From: Henricia sp. BOLD:AAB3569
Taxonomy: Eukaryota; Echinodermata; Asteroidea; Spinulosida; Echinasteridae
DNA: 64,000 nt
Direction: 5' to 3'
NCBI GenBank assembly: GCA_037783545.1
Contig: JBBELK010001429.1
Location: 62,001-126,000, forward strand
Below, piece after piece: positions 22,920 through 36,700 of this stretch. Under the pieces are notes generated by a model, which saw only the letters and a program-made list of their open reading frames with translations, was not told where the DNA came from and made no database searches. Every line of letters begins with the position of its first letter. The first letter of the stretch is position 1. The position numbers and the translations under genes were made by a program.

Positions 22920-25900
22920 TTGAAGTCTGTCTGGAAATTCCTTCAGTTCCAAAATAGCGACCACTTCAGACGCAATGTTTCCCGAAAGTGGCGTCTGCTT
23001 GTGCTAAAACTGTGCCGGCAGGGAGTTTTTGCTAGATTCGACGATAACTCGGTCGGTTTAAACGGGAAATTGCTGAAATTTGCAGAACACGTTTGGGATA
23101 TAGAGTTGCTATAGCAGGCGAAATTTAAAGTTTGTCTGGAAATTCTTTCAGTTCAAAAATAGCTACCACTTCAGACGCAATGTTTCCCGAAAGCGGCGTC
23201 TGCTTGTGCGAAAACTGTGCCGGCAGCGAGTTTGTGCTATATTCGACGATAACTCGGTCGGTTTGAACGGGAAATTGCTGAAATTTGCAGAACACGTTTG
23301 GGATATAGAGTTGTTATAGCAGGCAAAATTTGAAGTTTGTCTGGAAATTCCTTCAGTTCCAAAATAGCGACCACTTCAGACGCAATGTTTCCCAAAAGCG
23401 GCGTCTGCTTGTGCGAAAACTGTTCCGGCAGGGAGTTTTTGCTAGATTCGACGATAACTCGGTCGGTTTAAACGGGAAATTGCTGAAATTTGCAGAACAC
23501 GTTTGGGATATAGAGTTGTTTAAGCAGGCAAAATTTGAAGTCTGTCTGGAAATTCCTTCAGTTCCAAAATAGCGACCACTTCAGACGCAATGTTTCCCGA
23601 AAGTGGCGTCTGCTTGTGCTAAAACTGTGCCGGCAGGGAGTTTTTGCTAGATTCGACGATAACTCGGTCGGTTTAAACGGGAAATTGCTGAAATTTGCAG
23701 AACACGTTTGGGATATAGAGTTGCTATAGCAGGCGAAATTTAAAGTTTGTCTGGAAATTCTTTCAGTTCAAAAATAGCTACCACTTCAGACGCAATGTTT
23801 CCCGAAAGCGGCGTCTGCTTGTGCGAAAACTGTGCCGGCAGCGAGTTTGTGCTATATTCGACGATAACTCGGTCGGTTTGAACGGGAAATTGCTGAAATT
23901 TGCAGAACACGTTTGGGATATAGAGTTGTTATAGCAGGCAAAATTTGAAGTTTGTCTGGAAATTCCTTCAGTTCCAAAATAGCGACCACTTCAGACGCAA
24001 TGTTTCCCAAAAGCGGCGTCTGCTTGTGCGAAAACTGTTCCGGCAGGGAGTTTTTGCTAGATTCGACGATAACTCGGTCGGTTTAAACGGGAAATTGCTG
24101 AAATTTGCAGAACACCTTTGGGATATAGAGTTGTTTAAGCAGGCACAATTTGAAGTTTGTCTGGAAATTCTTTCAGTTCCAAAATAGCGACCACTTCAGA
24201 CGCAATGTTTCCCGAAAGAGGCGTCTGCTTGTGCGAAAACTGTGCCGGCAGGGAGTTTTTGCTAGATTCGACGATAACTCGGTCGGTTTAAACGGGAAAT
24301 TGCTGAAATTTGCAGAACACGTTTGGGATATAGAGTTGCTATAGCAGGCGAAATTTAAAGTTTGTCTGGAAATTCTTTCAGTTCAAAAATAGCTACCACT
24401 TCAGACGCAATGTTTCCCGAAAGCGGCGTCTGCTTGTGCGAAAACTGTGCCGGCAGCGAGTTTGTGCTATATTCGACGATGACTCGGTCGGTTTGAACGG
24501 GAAATTGCTGAAATTTGCAGAACACGTTTGGGATATAGAGTTGTTATAGCAGGCAAAATTTGAAGTTTGTCTGGAAATTCCTTCAGTTCCAAAATAGCGA
24601 CCACTTCAGACGCAATGTTTCCCAAAAGCGGCGTCTGCTTGTGCGAAAACTGTGCCGGCAGGGAGTTTTTGCTAGATTCGACGATAACTCGGTCGGTTTA
24701 AACGGGAAATTGCTGAAATTTGCAGAACACGTTTGGGATATAGAGTTGTTTAAGCAGGCAAAATTTGAAGTCTGTCTGGAAATTCCTTCAGTTCCAAAAT
24801 AGCGACCACTTCAGACGCAATGTTTCCCGAAAGTGGCGTCTGCTTGTGCTAAAACTGTGCCGGCAGGGAGTTTTTGCTAGATTCGACGATAACTCGGTCG
24901 GTTTAAACGGGAAATTGCTGAAATTTGCAGAACACGTTTGGGATATAGAGTTGCTATAGCAGGCGAAATTTAAAGTTTGTCTGGAAATTCTTTCAGTTCA
25001 AAAATAGCTACCACTTCAGACGCAATGTTTCCCGAAAGCGGCGTCTGCTTGTGCGAAAACTGTGCCGGCAGCGAGTTTGTGCTATATTCGACGATAACTC
25101 GGTCGGTTTGAACGGGAAATTGCTGAAATTTGCAGAACACGTTTGGGATATAGAGTTGTTATAGCAGGCAAAATTTGAAGTTTGTCTGGAAATTCCTTCA
25201 GTTCCAAAATAGCGACCACTTCAGACGCAATGTTTCCCAAAAGCGGCGTCTGCTTGTGCGAAAACTGTTCCGGCAGGGAGTTTTTGCTAGATTCGACGAT
25301 AACTCGGTCGGTTTAAACGGGAAATTGCTGAAATTTGCAGAACACCTTTGGGATATAGAGTTGTTTAAGCAGGCACAATTTGAAGTTTGTCTGGAAATTC
25401 TTTCAGTTCCAAAATAGCGACCACTTCAGACGCAATGTTTCCCGAAAGAGGCGTCTGCTTGTGCGAAAACTGTGCCGGCAGGGAGTTTTTGCTAGATTCG
25501 ACGATAACTCGGTCGGTTTAAACGGGAAATTGCTGAAATTTGCAGAACACGTTTGGGATATAGAGTTGCTATAGCAGGCGAAATTTAAAGTTTGTCTGGA
25601 AATTCTTTCAGTTCAAAAATAGCTACCACTTCAGACGCAATGTTTCCCGAAAGCGGCGTCTGCTTGTGCTAAAACTGTGCCGGCAGGGAGTTTTTGCTAG
25701 ATTCGACGATAACTCGGTCGGTTTAAACGGGAAATTGCTGAAATTTGCAGAACACGTTTGGGATATAGAGTTGCTATAGCAGGCGAAATTTAAAGTTTGT
25801 CTGGAAATTCTTTCAGTTCAAAAATAGCTACCACTTCAGACGCAATGTTTCCCGAAAGCGGCGTCTGCTTGTGCGAAAACTGTGCCGGCAGCGAGTTTGT

Positions 25901-28659
25901 GCTATATTCGACGATAACTCGGTCGGTTTGAACGGGAAATTGCTGAAATTTGCAGAACACGTTTGGGATATAGAGTTGTTATAGCAGGCAAAATTTGAAG
26001 TTTGTCTGGAAATTCCTTCAGTTCCAAAATAGCGACCACTTCAGACGCAATGTTTCCCAAAAGCGGCGTCTGCTTGTGCGAAAACTGTTCCGGCAGGGAG
26101 TTTTTGCTAGATTCGACGATAACTCGGTCGGTTTAAACGGGAAATTGCTGAAATTTGCAGAACACGTTTGGGATATAGAGTTGTTTAAGCAGGCAAAATT
26201 TGAAGTCTGTCTGGAAATTCCTTCAGTTCCAAAATAGCGACCACTTCAGACGCAATGTTTCCCGAAAGTGGCGTCTGCTTGTGCTAAAACTGTGCCGGCA
26301 GGGAGTTTTTGCTAGATTCGACGATAACTCGGTCGGTTTAAACGGGAAATTGCTGAAATTTGCAGAACACGTTTGGGATATAGAGTTGCTATAGCAGGCG
26401 AAATTTAAAGTTTGTCTGGAAATTCTTTCAGTTCAAAAATAGCTACCACTTCAGACGCAATGTTTCCCGAAAGCGGCGTCTGCTTGTGCGAAAACTGTGC
26501 CGGCAGCGAGTTTGTGCTATATTCGACGATAACTCGGTCGGTTTGAACGGGAAATTGCTGAAATTTGCAGAACACGTTTGGGATATAGAGTTGTTATAGC
26601 AGGCAAAATTTGAAGTTTGTCTGGAAATTCCTTCAGTTCCAAAATAGCGACCACTTCAGACGCAATGTTTCCCAAAAGCGGCGTCTGCTTGTGCGAAAAC
26701 TGTTCCGGCAGGGAGTTTTTGCTAGATTCGACGATAACTCGGTCGGTTTAAACGGGAAATTGCTGAAATTTGCAGAACACCTTTGGGATATAGAGTTGTT
26801 TAAGCAGGCACAATTTGAAGTTTGTCTGGAAATTCTTTCAGTTCCAAAATAGCGACCACTTCAGACGCAATGTTTCCCGAAAGAGGCGTCTGCTTGTGCG
26901 AAAACTGTGCCGGCAGGGAGTTTTTGCTAGATTCGACGATAACTCGGTCGGTTTAAACGGGAAATTGCTGAAATTTGCAGAACACGTTTGGGATATAGAG
27001 TTGCTATAGCAGGCGAAATTTAAAGTTTGTCTGGAAATTCTTTCAGTTCAAAAATAGCTACCACTTCAGACGCAATGTTTCCCGAAAGCGGCGTCTGCTT
27101 GTGCGAAAACTGTGCCGGCAGCGAGTTTGTGCTATATTCGACGATAACTCGGTCGGTTTGAACGGGAAATTGCTGAAATTTGCAGAACACGTTTGGGATA
27201 TAGAGTTGTTATAGCAGGCAAAATTTGAAGTTTGTCTGGAAATTCCTTCAGTTCCAAAATAGCGACCACTTCAGACGCAATGTTTCCCAAAAGCGGCGTC
27301 TGCTTGTGCGAAAACTGTGCCGGCAGGGAGTTTTTGCTAGATTCGACGATAACTCGGTCGGTTTAAACGGGAAATTGCTGAAATTTGCAGAACACGTTTG
27401 GGATATAGAGTTGTTTAAGCAGGCAAAATTTGAAGTCTGTCTGGAAATTCCTTCAGTTCCAAAATAGCGACCACTTCAGACGCAATGTTTCCCGAAAGTG
27501 GCGTCTGCTTGTGCTAAAACTGTGCCGGCAGGGAGTTTTTGCTAGATTCGACGATAACTCGGTCGGTTTAAACGGGAAATTGCTGAAATTTGCAGAACAC
27601 GTTTGGGATATAGAGTTGCTATAGCAGGCGAAATTTAAAGTTTGTCTGGAAATTCTTTCAGTTCAAAAATAGCTACCACTTCAGACGCAATGTTTCCCGA
27701 AAGCGGCGTCTGCTTGTGCGAAAACTGTGCCGGCAGCGAGTTTGTGCTATATTCGACGATAACTCGGTCGGTTTGAACGGGAAATTGCTGAAATTTGCAG
27801 AACACGTTTGGGATATAGAGTTGTTATAGCAGGCAAAATTTGAAGTTTGTCTGGAAATTCCTTCAGTTCCAAAATAGCGACCACTTCAGACGCAATGTTT
27901 CCCAAAAGCGGCGTCTGCTTGTGCGAAAACTGTTCCGGCAGGGAGTTTTTGCTAGATTCGACGATAACTCGGTCGGTTTAAACGGGAAATTGCTGAAATT
28001 TGCAGAACACCTTTGGGATATAGAGTTGCTATAGCAGGCGAAATTTAAAGTTTGTCTGGAAATTCTTTCAGTTCAAAAATAGCTACCACTTCAGACGCAA
28101 TGTTTCCCGAAAGCGGCGTCTGCTTGTGCGAAAACTGTGCCGGCAGCGAGTTTGTGCTATATTCGACGATAACTCGGTCGGTTTGAACGGGAAATTGCTG
28201 AAATTTGCAGAACACGTTTGGGATATAGAGTTGTTATAGCAGGCAAAATTTGAAGTTTGTCTGGAAATTCCTTCAGTTCCAAAATAGCGACCACTTCAGA
28301 CGCAATGTTTCCAAAAAGCGGCGTCTGCTTGTGCGAAAACTGTTCCGGCAGGGAGTTTTTGCTAGATTCGACGATAACTCGGTCGGTTTAAACGGGAAAT
28401 TGCTGAAATTTGCAGAACACCTTTGGGATATAGAGTTGTTTAAGCAGGCACAATTTGAAGTTTGTCTGGAAATTCTTTCAGTTCCAAAATAGCGACCACT
28501 TCAGACGCAATGTTTCCCGAAAGAGGCGTCTGCTTGTGCGAAAACTGTGCCGGCAGGGAGTTTTTGCTAGATTCGACGATAACTCGGTCGGTTTAAACGG
28601 GAAATTGCTGAAATTTGCAGAACACGTTTGGGATATAGAGTTGTTATAGCAGGAGAAAT
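22920..28659 (+). repeat. K-B-T array (615-bp trimer with 1,230-bp variants)
   Basis: Twenty-eight full monomers run K-B-T, K-B-T-G-B-T', K-B-T-G-B/K-B-T, K-B-T-G-B-T', K-B-T/B-B-T-G. K starts are 22,920, 23,535, 24,765, 26,200 and 27,430, all separated by multiples of 205. The base trimer is 615 bp; inserting a G-B-T' trimer gives the 1,230-bp form. Single-copy changes include A to G at 24,481 and C to A at 28,313. There is no 144-bp monomer here, and B is followed by T with the full 205-bp spacing. Confidence 0.9.
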
Positions 28660-29213
28660 TGGAAGTGTGTCTGGAAATTCTTTCAGTTCCAAAATAGCTA
28701 CCACTTCAGACGCAATGTTTCCCGAAAGCGGCGTCTGCTTGTGCGAAAACTGTGCCGGCAGCGAGTTTGTGCTATATTCGACGATAACTCGGTCGGTTTG
28801 AACGGGAAATTTGTCTGGAAATTCCTTCAGTTCCAAAATAGCGACCACTTCAGACGCAATGTTTCCCAAAAGCGGCGTCTGCTTGTGCGAAAACTGTTCC
28901 GGCAGGGAGTTTTTGCTAGATTCGACGATAACTCGGTCGGTTTAAACGGGAAATTGCTGAAATTTGCAGAACACCTTTGGGATATAGAGTTGTTTAAGCA
29001 GGCACAATTTGAAGTTTTTCTGGAAATTCTTTCAGTTCCAAAATAGCGACCACTTCAGACGCAATGTTTCCCGAAAGTGGCGTCTGCTTGTGCGAAAACT
29101 GTGCCGGCAGGGAGGTTTTGCTAGATTCGACGATAACTCGGTCGGTTTAAACGGGAAATTGCTGAAATTTGCAGAACACGTTTGGGATATAGAGTTGTTA
29201 TAGCAGGCACAAT
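28660..29213 (+). repeat. Isolated S-T-W unit with an H-like S monomer
   Basis: The 144-bp monomer at 28,660-28,803 has the same 61-bp deletion as the other S monomers, but its 5' end is type H (TGGAAGTGTGTC). T at 28,804 and W at 29,009 follow. This short unit carries several changes seen nowhere else that I noticed: T at 29,018 (GAAGTTTTTC) and G at 29,115 (GGAGGTTTTG). It is the only S monomer between 17,180 and 35,568. Confidence 0.9.
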
Positions 29214-32200
29214 TTGAAGTTTGTCTGGAAATTCCTTCAGTTCCAAAATAGCGACCACTTCAGACGCAATGTTTCCCGAAAGAGGCGTCTGCTTGTGCGG
29301 AAACTGTGCCGGCAGGGAGTTTTTGCTAGATTCGACGATAACTCGGTCGGTTTAAACGAGAAAGTGCTGAAATTTGCAGAACACGTTTGGGATATAGAGT
29401 TGTTATAGTAGGCAACATTTGAAGTTTGTCTGGAAATTCCTCTAGTTCTAAAATAGCTACCACTTCAGACGCAATGTTTCCCGAAAGCGGCGTCTGCTTG
29501 TGCGAAAACTGTGCCGGCAGGGAGTTTTTGCTAGATTCGACGATAACTCGATCGGTTTAAACGGGAAATTGCTGAAATTTGCAGAACACGTTTGGGATAT
29601 AGAGTTGTTATAGCAGGCGAAATTTGAAGTTTGTCTGGAAATTCCTTTAGTTCCAAAATAGCGACCACTTCAGACACAATGTTTCCCGAAAGAGGCGTCT
29701 GCTTGTGCGAAAACTGTTCCGGCAGGGAGTTTTTGCTAGATTCGACGATAACTCGGTCGGTTTAAACGGGAAATTGCTGAAATTTGCAGAACACGTTTGG
29801 GATATAGAGTTGTTTAAGCAGGCACAATTTGAAGTTTGTCTGGAAATTCTTTCAGTTCCAAAATAGCGACCACTTCAGACGCAATGTTTCCCGAAAGTGG
29901 CGTCTGCTTGTGCGAAAACTGTGCCGGCAGGGAGTTTTTGCTAGATTCGACGATAACTCGGTCGGTTTAAACGGGAAATTGGTGAAATTTGCAGAACACG
30001 TTTGGGATATAGAGTTGTTATAGCAGGCACAATTTGAAGTTTGTCTGGAAATTCCTTCAGTTCCAAAATAGCGACCACTTCAGACGCAATGTTTCCCGAA
30101 AGAGGCGTCTGCTTGTGCGAAAACTGTGCCGGCAGGGAGTTTTTGCTAGATTCGACGATAACTCGGTCGGTTCAAACGAGAAAGTGCTGAAATTTGCAGA
30201 ACACGTTTGGGATATAGAGTTGTTATAGTAGGCAAAATTTGAAGTTTGTCTGGAAATTCCTCTAGTTCTAAAATAGCTACCACTTCAGACGCAATGTTTC
30301 CCGAAAGCGGCGTCTGCTTGTGCGAAAACTGTGCCGGCAGGGAGTTTTTGCTAGATTCGACGATAACTCGGTCGGTTTAAACGGGAAATTGGTGAAATTT
30401 GCAGAACACGTTTGGGATATAGAGTTGTTATAGCAGGCACAATTTGAAGTTTGTCTGGAAATTCCTTCAGTTCCAAAATAGCGACCACTTCAGACGCAAT
30501 GTTTCCCGAAAGAGGCGTCTGCTTGTGCGAAAACTGTGCCGGCAGGGAGTTTTTGCTAGATTCGACGATAACTCGGTCGGTTTAAACGAGAAAGTGCTGA
30601 AATTTGCAGAACACGTTTGGGATATAGAGTTGTTATAGTAGGCAACATTTGAAGTTTGTCTGGAAATTCCTCTAGTTCTAAAATAGCTACCACTTCAGAC
30701 GCAATGTTTCCCGAAAGCGGCGTCTGCTTGTGCGAAAACTGTGCCGGCAGGGAGTTTTTGCTAGATTCGACGATAACTCGATCGGTTTAAACGGGAAATT
30801 GCTGAAATTTGCAGAACACGTTTGGGATATAGAGTTGTTATAGCAGGCGAAATTTGAAGTTTGTCTGGAAATTCCTTTAGTTCCAAAATAGCGACCACTT
30901 CAGACACAATGTTTCCCGAAAGAGGCGTCTGCTTGTGCGAAAACTGTTCCGGCAGGGAGTTTTTGCTAGATTCGACGATAACTCGGTCGGTTTAAACGGG
31001 AAATTGCTGAAATTTGCAGAACACGTTTGGGATATAGAGTTGTTTAAGCAGGCACAATTTGAAGTTTGTCTGGAAATTCTTTCAGTTCCAAAATAGCGAC
31101 CACTTCAGACGCAATGTTTCCCGAAAGTGGCGTCTGCTTGTGCGAAAACTGTGCCGGCAGGGAGTTTTTGCTAGATTCGACGATAACTCGGTCGGTTTAA
31201 ACGGGAAATTGCTGAAATTTGCAGAACACGTTTGGGATATAGAGTTGTTATAGCAGGCGAAATTTGAAGTGTGTCTGGAAATTCCTTCAGTTCCAAAATA
31301 GCGACCACTTCAGACGCAATGTTTCCCGAAAGAGGCGTCTGCTTGTGCGAAAACTGTGCCGGCAGGGAGTTTTTGCTAGATTCGACGATAACTCGGTCGG
31401 TTCAAACGAGAAAGTGCTGAAATTTGCAGAACACGTTTGGGATATAGAGTTGTTATAGTAGGCAAAATTTGAAGTTTGTCTGGAAATTCCTCTAGTTCTA
31501 AAATAGCTACCACTTCAGACGCAATGTTTCCCGAAAGCGGCGTCTGCTTGTGCGAAAACTGTGCCGGCAGGGAGTTTTTGCTAGATTCGACGATAACTCG
31601 GTCGGTTTAAACGGGAAATTGGTGAAATTTGCAGAACACGTTTGGGATATAGAGTTGTTATAGCAGGCACAATTTGAAGTTTGTCTGGAAATTCCTTCAG
31701 TTCCAAAATAGCGACCACTTCAGACGCAATGTTTCCCGAAAGAGGCGTCTGCTTGTGCGAAAACTGTGCCGGCAGGGAGTTTTTGCTAGATTCGACGATA
31801 ACTCGGTCGGTTTAAACGAGAAAGTGCTGAAATTTGCAGAACACGTTTGGGATATAGAGTTGTTATAGTAGGCAACATTTGAAGTTTGTCTGGAAATTCC
31901 TCTAGTTCTAAAATAGCTACCACTTCAGACGCAATGTTTCCCGAAAGCGGCGTCTGCTTGTGCGAAAACTGTGCCGGCAGGGAGTTTTTGCTAGATTCGA
32001 CGATAACTCGATCGGTTTAAACGGGAAATTGCTGAAATTTGCAGAACACGTTTGGGATATAGAGTTGTTATAGCAGGCGAAATTTGAAGTTTGTCTGGAA
32101 ATTCCTTTAGTTCCAAAATAGCGACCACTTCAGACACAATGTTTCCCGAAAGAGGCGTCTGCTTGTGCGAAAACTGTTCCGGCAGGGAGTTTTTGCTAGA

Positions 32201-32493
32201 TTCGACGATAACTCGGTCGGTTTAAACGGGAAATTGCTGAAATTTGCAGAACACGTTTGGGATATAGAGTTGTTTAAGCAGGCACAATTTGAAGTTTGTC
32301 TGGAAATTCTTTCAGTTCCAAAATAGCGACCACTTCAGACGCAATGTTTCCCGAAAGTGGCGTCTGCTTGTGCGAAAACTGTGCCGGCAGGGAGTTTTTG
32401 CTAGATTCGACGATAACTCGGTCGGTTTAAACGGGAAATTGCTGAAATTTGCAGAACACGTTTGGGATATAGAGTTGTTCAAGCAGGCAAAAT
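29214..32493 (+). repeat. Six-monomer HOR (1,230 bp), second occurrence
   Basis: Sixteen monomers run E-C-D-W-N-Cw, E-C-D-W-N-Cw, E-C-D-W. Starts at 29,829/31,059/32,289 (W), 30,034/31,264 (N) and 30,239/31,469 (Cw) are 1,230 bp apart. The Cw monomers here have AATTGGTG (G at 30,392 and 31,622) instead of AATTGCTG. W at 29,829 also has it (29,982). N at 31,264 starts with GAAGTGTGTC. The final W at 32,289 ends TTGTTCAAGCAGGCAAA and leads into K. Confidence 0.92.
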
Positions 32494-33723
32494 TTGAAGT
32501 CTGTCTGGAAATTCCTTCAGTTCCAAAATAGCGACCACTTCAGACGCAATGTTTCCCGAAAGTGGCGTCTGCTTGTGCTAAAACTGTGCCGGCAGGGAGT
32601 TTTTGCTAGATTCGACGATAACTCGGTCGGTTTAAACGGGAAATTGCTGAAATTTGCAGAACACGTTTGGGATATAGAGTTGCTATAGCAGGCGAAATTT
32701 AAAGTTTGTCTGGAAATTCTTTCAGTTCAAAAATAGCTACCACTTCAGACGCAATGTTTCCCGAAAGCGGCGTCTGCTTGTGCGAAAACTGTGCCGGCAG
32801 GGAGTTTTTGCTAGATTCGACGATAACTCGATCGGTTTAAACGGGAAATTGCTGAAATTTGCAGAACACGTTTGGGATATAGAGTTGTTATAGCAGGCGA
32901 AATTTGAAGTTTGTCTGGAAATTCCTTTAGTTCCAAAATAGCGACCACTTCAGACACAATGTTTCCCGAAAGAGGCGTCTGCTTGTGCGAAAACTGTTCC
33001 GGCAGGGAGTTTTTGCTAGATTCGACGATAACTCGGTCGGTTTAAACGGGAAATTGCTGAAATTTGCAGAACACGTTTGGGATATAGAGTTGTTCAAGCA
33101 GGCAAAATTTGAAGTCTGTCTGGAAATTCCTTCAGTTCCAAAATAGCGACCACTTCAGACGCAATGTTTCCCGAAAGTGGCGTCTGCTTGTGCTAAAACT
33201 GTGCCGGCAGGGAGTTTTTGCTAGATTCGACGATAACTCGGTCGGTTTAAACGGGAAATTGCTGAAATTTGCAGAACACGTTTGGGATATAGAGTTGCTA
33301 TAGCAGGCGAAATTTAAAGTTTGTCTGGAAATTCTTTCAGTTCAAAAATAGCTACCACTTCAGACGCAATGTTTCCCGAAAGCGGCGTCTGCTTGTGCGA
33401 AAACTGTGCCGGCAGGGAGTTTTTGCTAGATTCGACGATAACTCGATCGGTTTAAACGGGAAATTGCTGAAATTTGCAGAACACGTTTGGGATATAGAGT
33501 TGTTATAGCAGGCGAAATTTGAAGTTTGTCTGGAAATTCCTTTAGTTCCAAAATAGCGACCACTTCAGACACAATGTTTCCCGAAAGAGGCGTCTGCTTG
33601 TGCGAAAACTGTTCCGGCAGGGAGTTTTTGCTAGATTCGACGATAACTCGGTCGGTTTAAACGGGAAATTGCTGAAATTTGCAGAACACGTTTGGGATAT
33701 AGAGTTGTTTAAGCAGGCACAAT
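32494..33723 (+). repeat. 615-bp tandem duplication: K-B/C-D twice
   Basis: Starts are 32,494 (K), 32,699 (B/C), 32,904 (D), 33,109 (K), 33,314 (B/C) and 33,519 (D). The rare TTGTTCAAG (C at 32,480 and 33,095, exactly 615 bp apart) precedes both K monomers, which marks the two halves as sister copies. B/C starts TTCAAAAATAG and ends with CGATCGG. Confidence 0.9.
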
Positions 33724-36700
33724 TTGAAGTTTGTCTGGAAATTCTTTCAGTTCCAAAATAGCGACCACTTCAGACGCAATGTTTCCCGAAAGTGGCGTCT
33801 GCTTGTGCGAAAACTGTGCCGGCAGGGAGTTTTTGCTAGATTCGACGATAACTCGGTCGGTTTAAACGGGAAATTGCTGAAATTTGCAGAACACGTTTGG
33901 GATATAGAGTTGTTATAGCAGGCGAAATTTGAAGTGTGTCTGGAAATTCTTTCAGTTCCAAAATAGCTACCACTTCAGACGCAATGTTTCCCGAAAGCGG
34001 CGTCTGCTTGTGCGAAAACTGTGCCGGCAGGGAGTTTTTGCTAGATTCGACGATAACTCGGTCGGTTTAAACGGGAAATTGCTGAAATTTGCAGAACACG
34101 TTTGGGATATAGAGTTGTTATAGCAGGCGAAATTTGAAGTTTGTCTGGAAATTCCTTTAGTTCCAAAATAGCGACCACTTCAGACGCAATGTTTCCCGAA
34201 AGAGGCGTCTGCTTGTGCGAAAACTGTGCCGGCAGGGAGTTTTTGCTAGATTCGACGATAACTCGGTCGGTTTAAACGGGAAATTGCTGAAATTTGCAGA
34301 ACACGTTTGGGATATAGAGTTGTTTAAGCAGGCAAAATTTGAAGTCTGTCTGGAAATTCCTTCAGTTCCAAAATAGCGACCACTTCAGACGCAATGTTTC
34401 CCGAAAGTGGCGTCTGCTTGTGCTAAAACTGTGCCGGCAGGGAGTTTTTGCTAGATTCGACGATAACTCGGTCGGTTTAAACGGGAAATTGCTGAAATTT
34501 GCAGAACACGTTTGGGATATAGAGTTGCTATAGCAGGCGAAATTTAAAGTTTGTCTGGAAATTTTTTCAGTTCAAAAATAGCTACCACTTTAGACGCAAT
34601 GTTTCCCGAAAGCGGCGTCTGCTTGTGCGAAAACTGTGCCGGCAGCGAGTTTGTGCTATATTCGACGATAACTCGGTCGGTTTGAACGGGAAATTGCTGA
34701 AATTTGCAGAACACGTTTGGGATATAGAGTTGTTATAGCAGGCAAAATTTGAAGTTTGTCTGGAAATTCCTTCAGTTCCAAAATAGCGACCACTTCAGAC
34801 GCAATGTTTCCCAAAAGCGGCGTCTGCTTGTGCGAAAACTGTTCCGGCAGGGAGTTTTTGCTAGATTCGACGATAACTCGGTCGGTTTAAACGGGAAATT
34901 GCTGAAATTTGCAGAACACCTTTGGGATATAGAGTTGTTTAAGCAGGCACAATTTGAAGTTTGTCTGGAAATTCTTTCAGTTCCAAAATAGCGACCACTT
35001 CAGACGCAATGTTTCCCGAAAGAGGCGTCTGCTTGTGCGAAAACTGTGCCGGCAGGGAGTTTTTGCTAGATTCGACGATAACTCGGTCGGTTTAAACGGG
35101 AAATTGCTGAAATTTGCAGAACACGTTTGGGATATAGAGTTGTTATAGCAGGAGAAATTGGAAGTGTGTCTGGAAATTCTTTCAGTTCCAAAATAGCTAC
35201 CACTTCAGACGCAATGTTTCCCGAAAGCGGCGTCTGCTTGTGCGAAAACTGTGCCGGCAGCGAGTTTGTGCTATATTCGACGATAACTCGGTCGGTTTAA
35301 ACGGGAAATTGCTGAAATTTGCAGAACACGTTTGGGATATAGAGTTGTTATAGCAGGCAAAATTTGAAGTTTGTCTGGAAATTCCTTCAGTTCCAAAATA
35401 GCGACCACTTCAGACGCAATGTTTCCCGAAAGAGGCGTCTGCTTGTGCGAAAACTGTGCCGGCAGGGAGTTTTTGCTAGATTCGACGATAACTCGGTCGG
35501 TTTAAACGGGAAATTGCTGAAATTTGCAGAACACGTTTGGGATATAGAGTTGTTATAGCAGGCGAAATTTGAAGTTTGTCTGGAAATTCTTTCAGTTCCA
35601 AAATAGCTACCACTTCAGACGCAATGTTTCCCGAAAGCGGCGTCTGCTTGTGCGAAAACTGTGCCGGCAGCGAGTTTGTGCTATATTCGACGATAACTCG
35701 GTCGGTTTGAACGGGAAATTTGTCTGGAAATTCCTTCAGTTCCAAAATAGCGACCACTTCAGACGCAATGTTTCCCAAAAGCGGCGTCTGCTTGTGCGAA
35801 AACTGTTCCGGCAGGGAGTTTTTGCTAGATTCGACGATAACTCGGTCGGTTTAAACGGGAAATTGCTGAAATTTGCAGAACACCTTTGGGATATAGAGTT
35901 GTTTAAGCAGGCACAATTTGAAGTTTGTCTGGAAATTCTTTCAGTTCCAAAATAGCGACCACTTCAGACGCAATGTTTCCCGAAAGTGGCGTCTGCTTGT
36001 GCGAAAACTGTGCCGGCAGGGAGTTTTTGCTAGATTCGACGATAACTCGGTCGGTTTAAACGGGAAATTGCTGAAATTTGCAGAACACGTTTGGGATATA
36101 GAGTTGTTATAGCAGGCACAATTTGAAGTTTGTCTGGAAATTCCTTCAGTTCCAAAATAGCGACCACTTCAGACGCAATGTTTCCCGAAAGAGGCGTCTG
36201 CTTGTGCGAAAACTGTGCCGGCAGGGAGTTTTTGCTAGATTCGACGATAACTCGGTCGGTTTAAACGAGAAAGTGCTGAAATTTGCAGAACACGTTTGGG
36301 ATATAGAGTTGTTATAGTAGGGAACATTTGAAGTTTGTCTGGAAATTCCTCTAGTTCTAAAATAGCTACCACTTCAGACGCAATGTTTCCCGAAAGCGGC
36401 GTCTGCTTGTGCGAAAACTGTGCCGGCAGGGAGTTTTTGCTAGATTCGACGATAACTCGATCGGTTTAAACGGGAAATTGCTGAAATTTGCAGAACACGT
36501 TTGGGATATAGAGTTGTTATAGCAGGCGAAATTTGAAGTTTGTCTGGAAATTCCTTTAGTTCCAAAATAGCGACCACTTCAGACACAATGTTTCCCGAAA
36601 GAGGCGTCTGCTTGTGCGAAAACTGTTCCGGCAGGGAGTTTTTGCTAGATTCGACGATAACTCGGTCGGTTTAAACGGGAAATTGCTGAAATTTGCAGAA

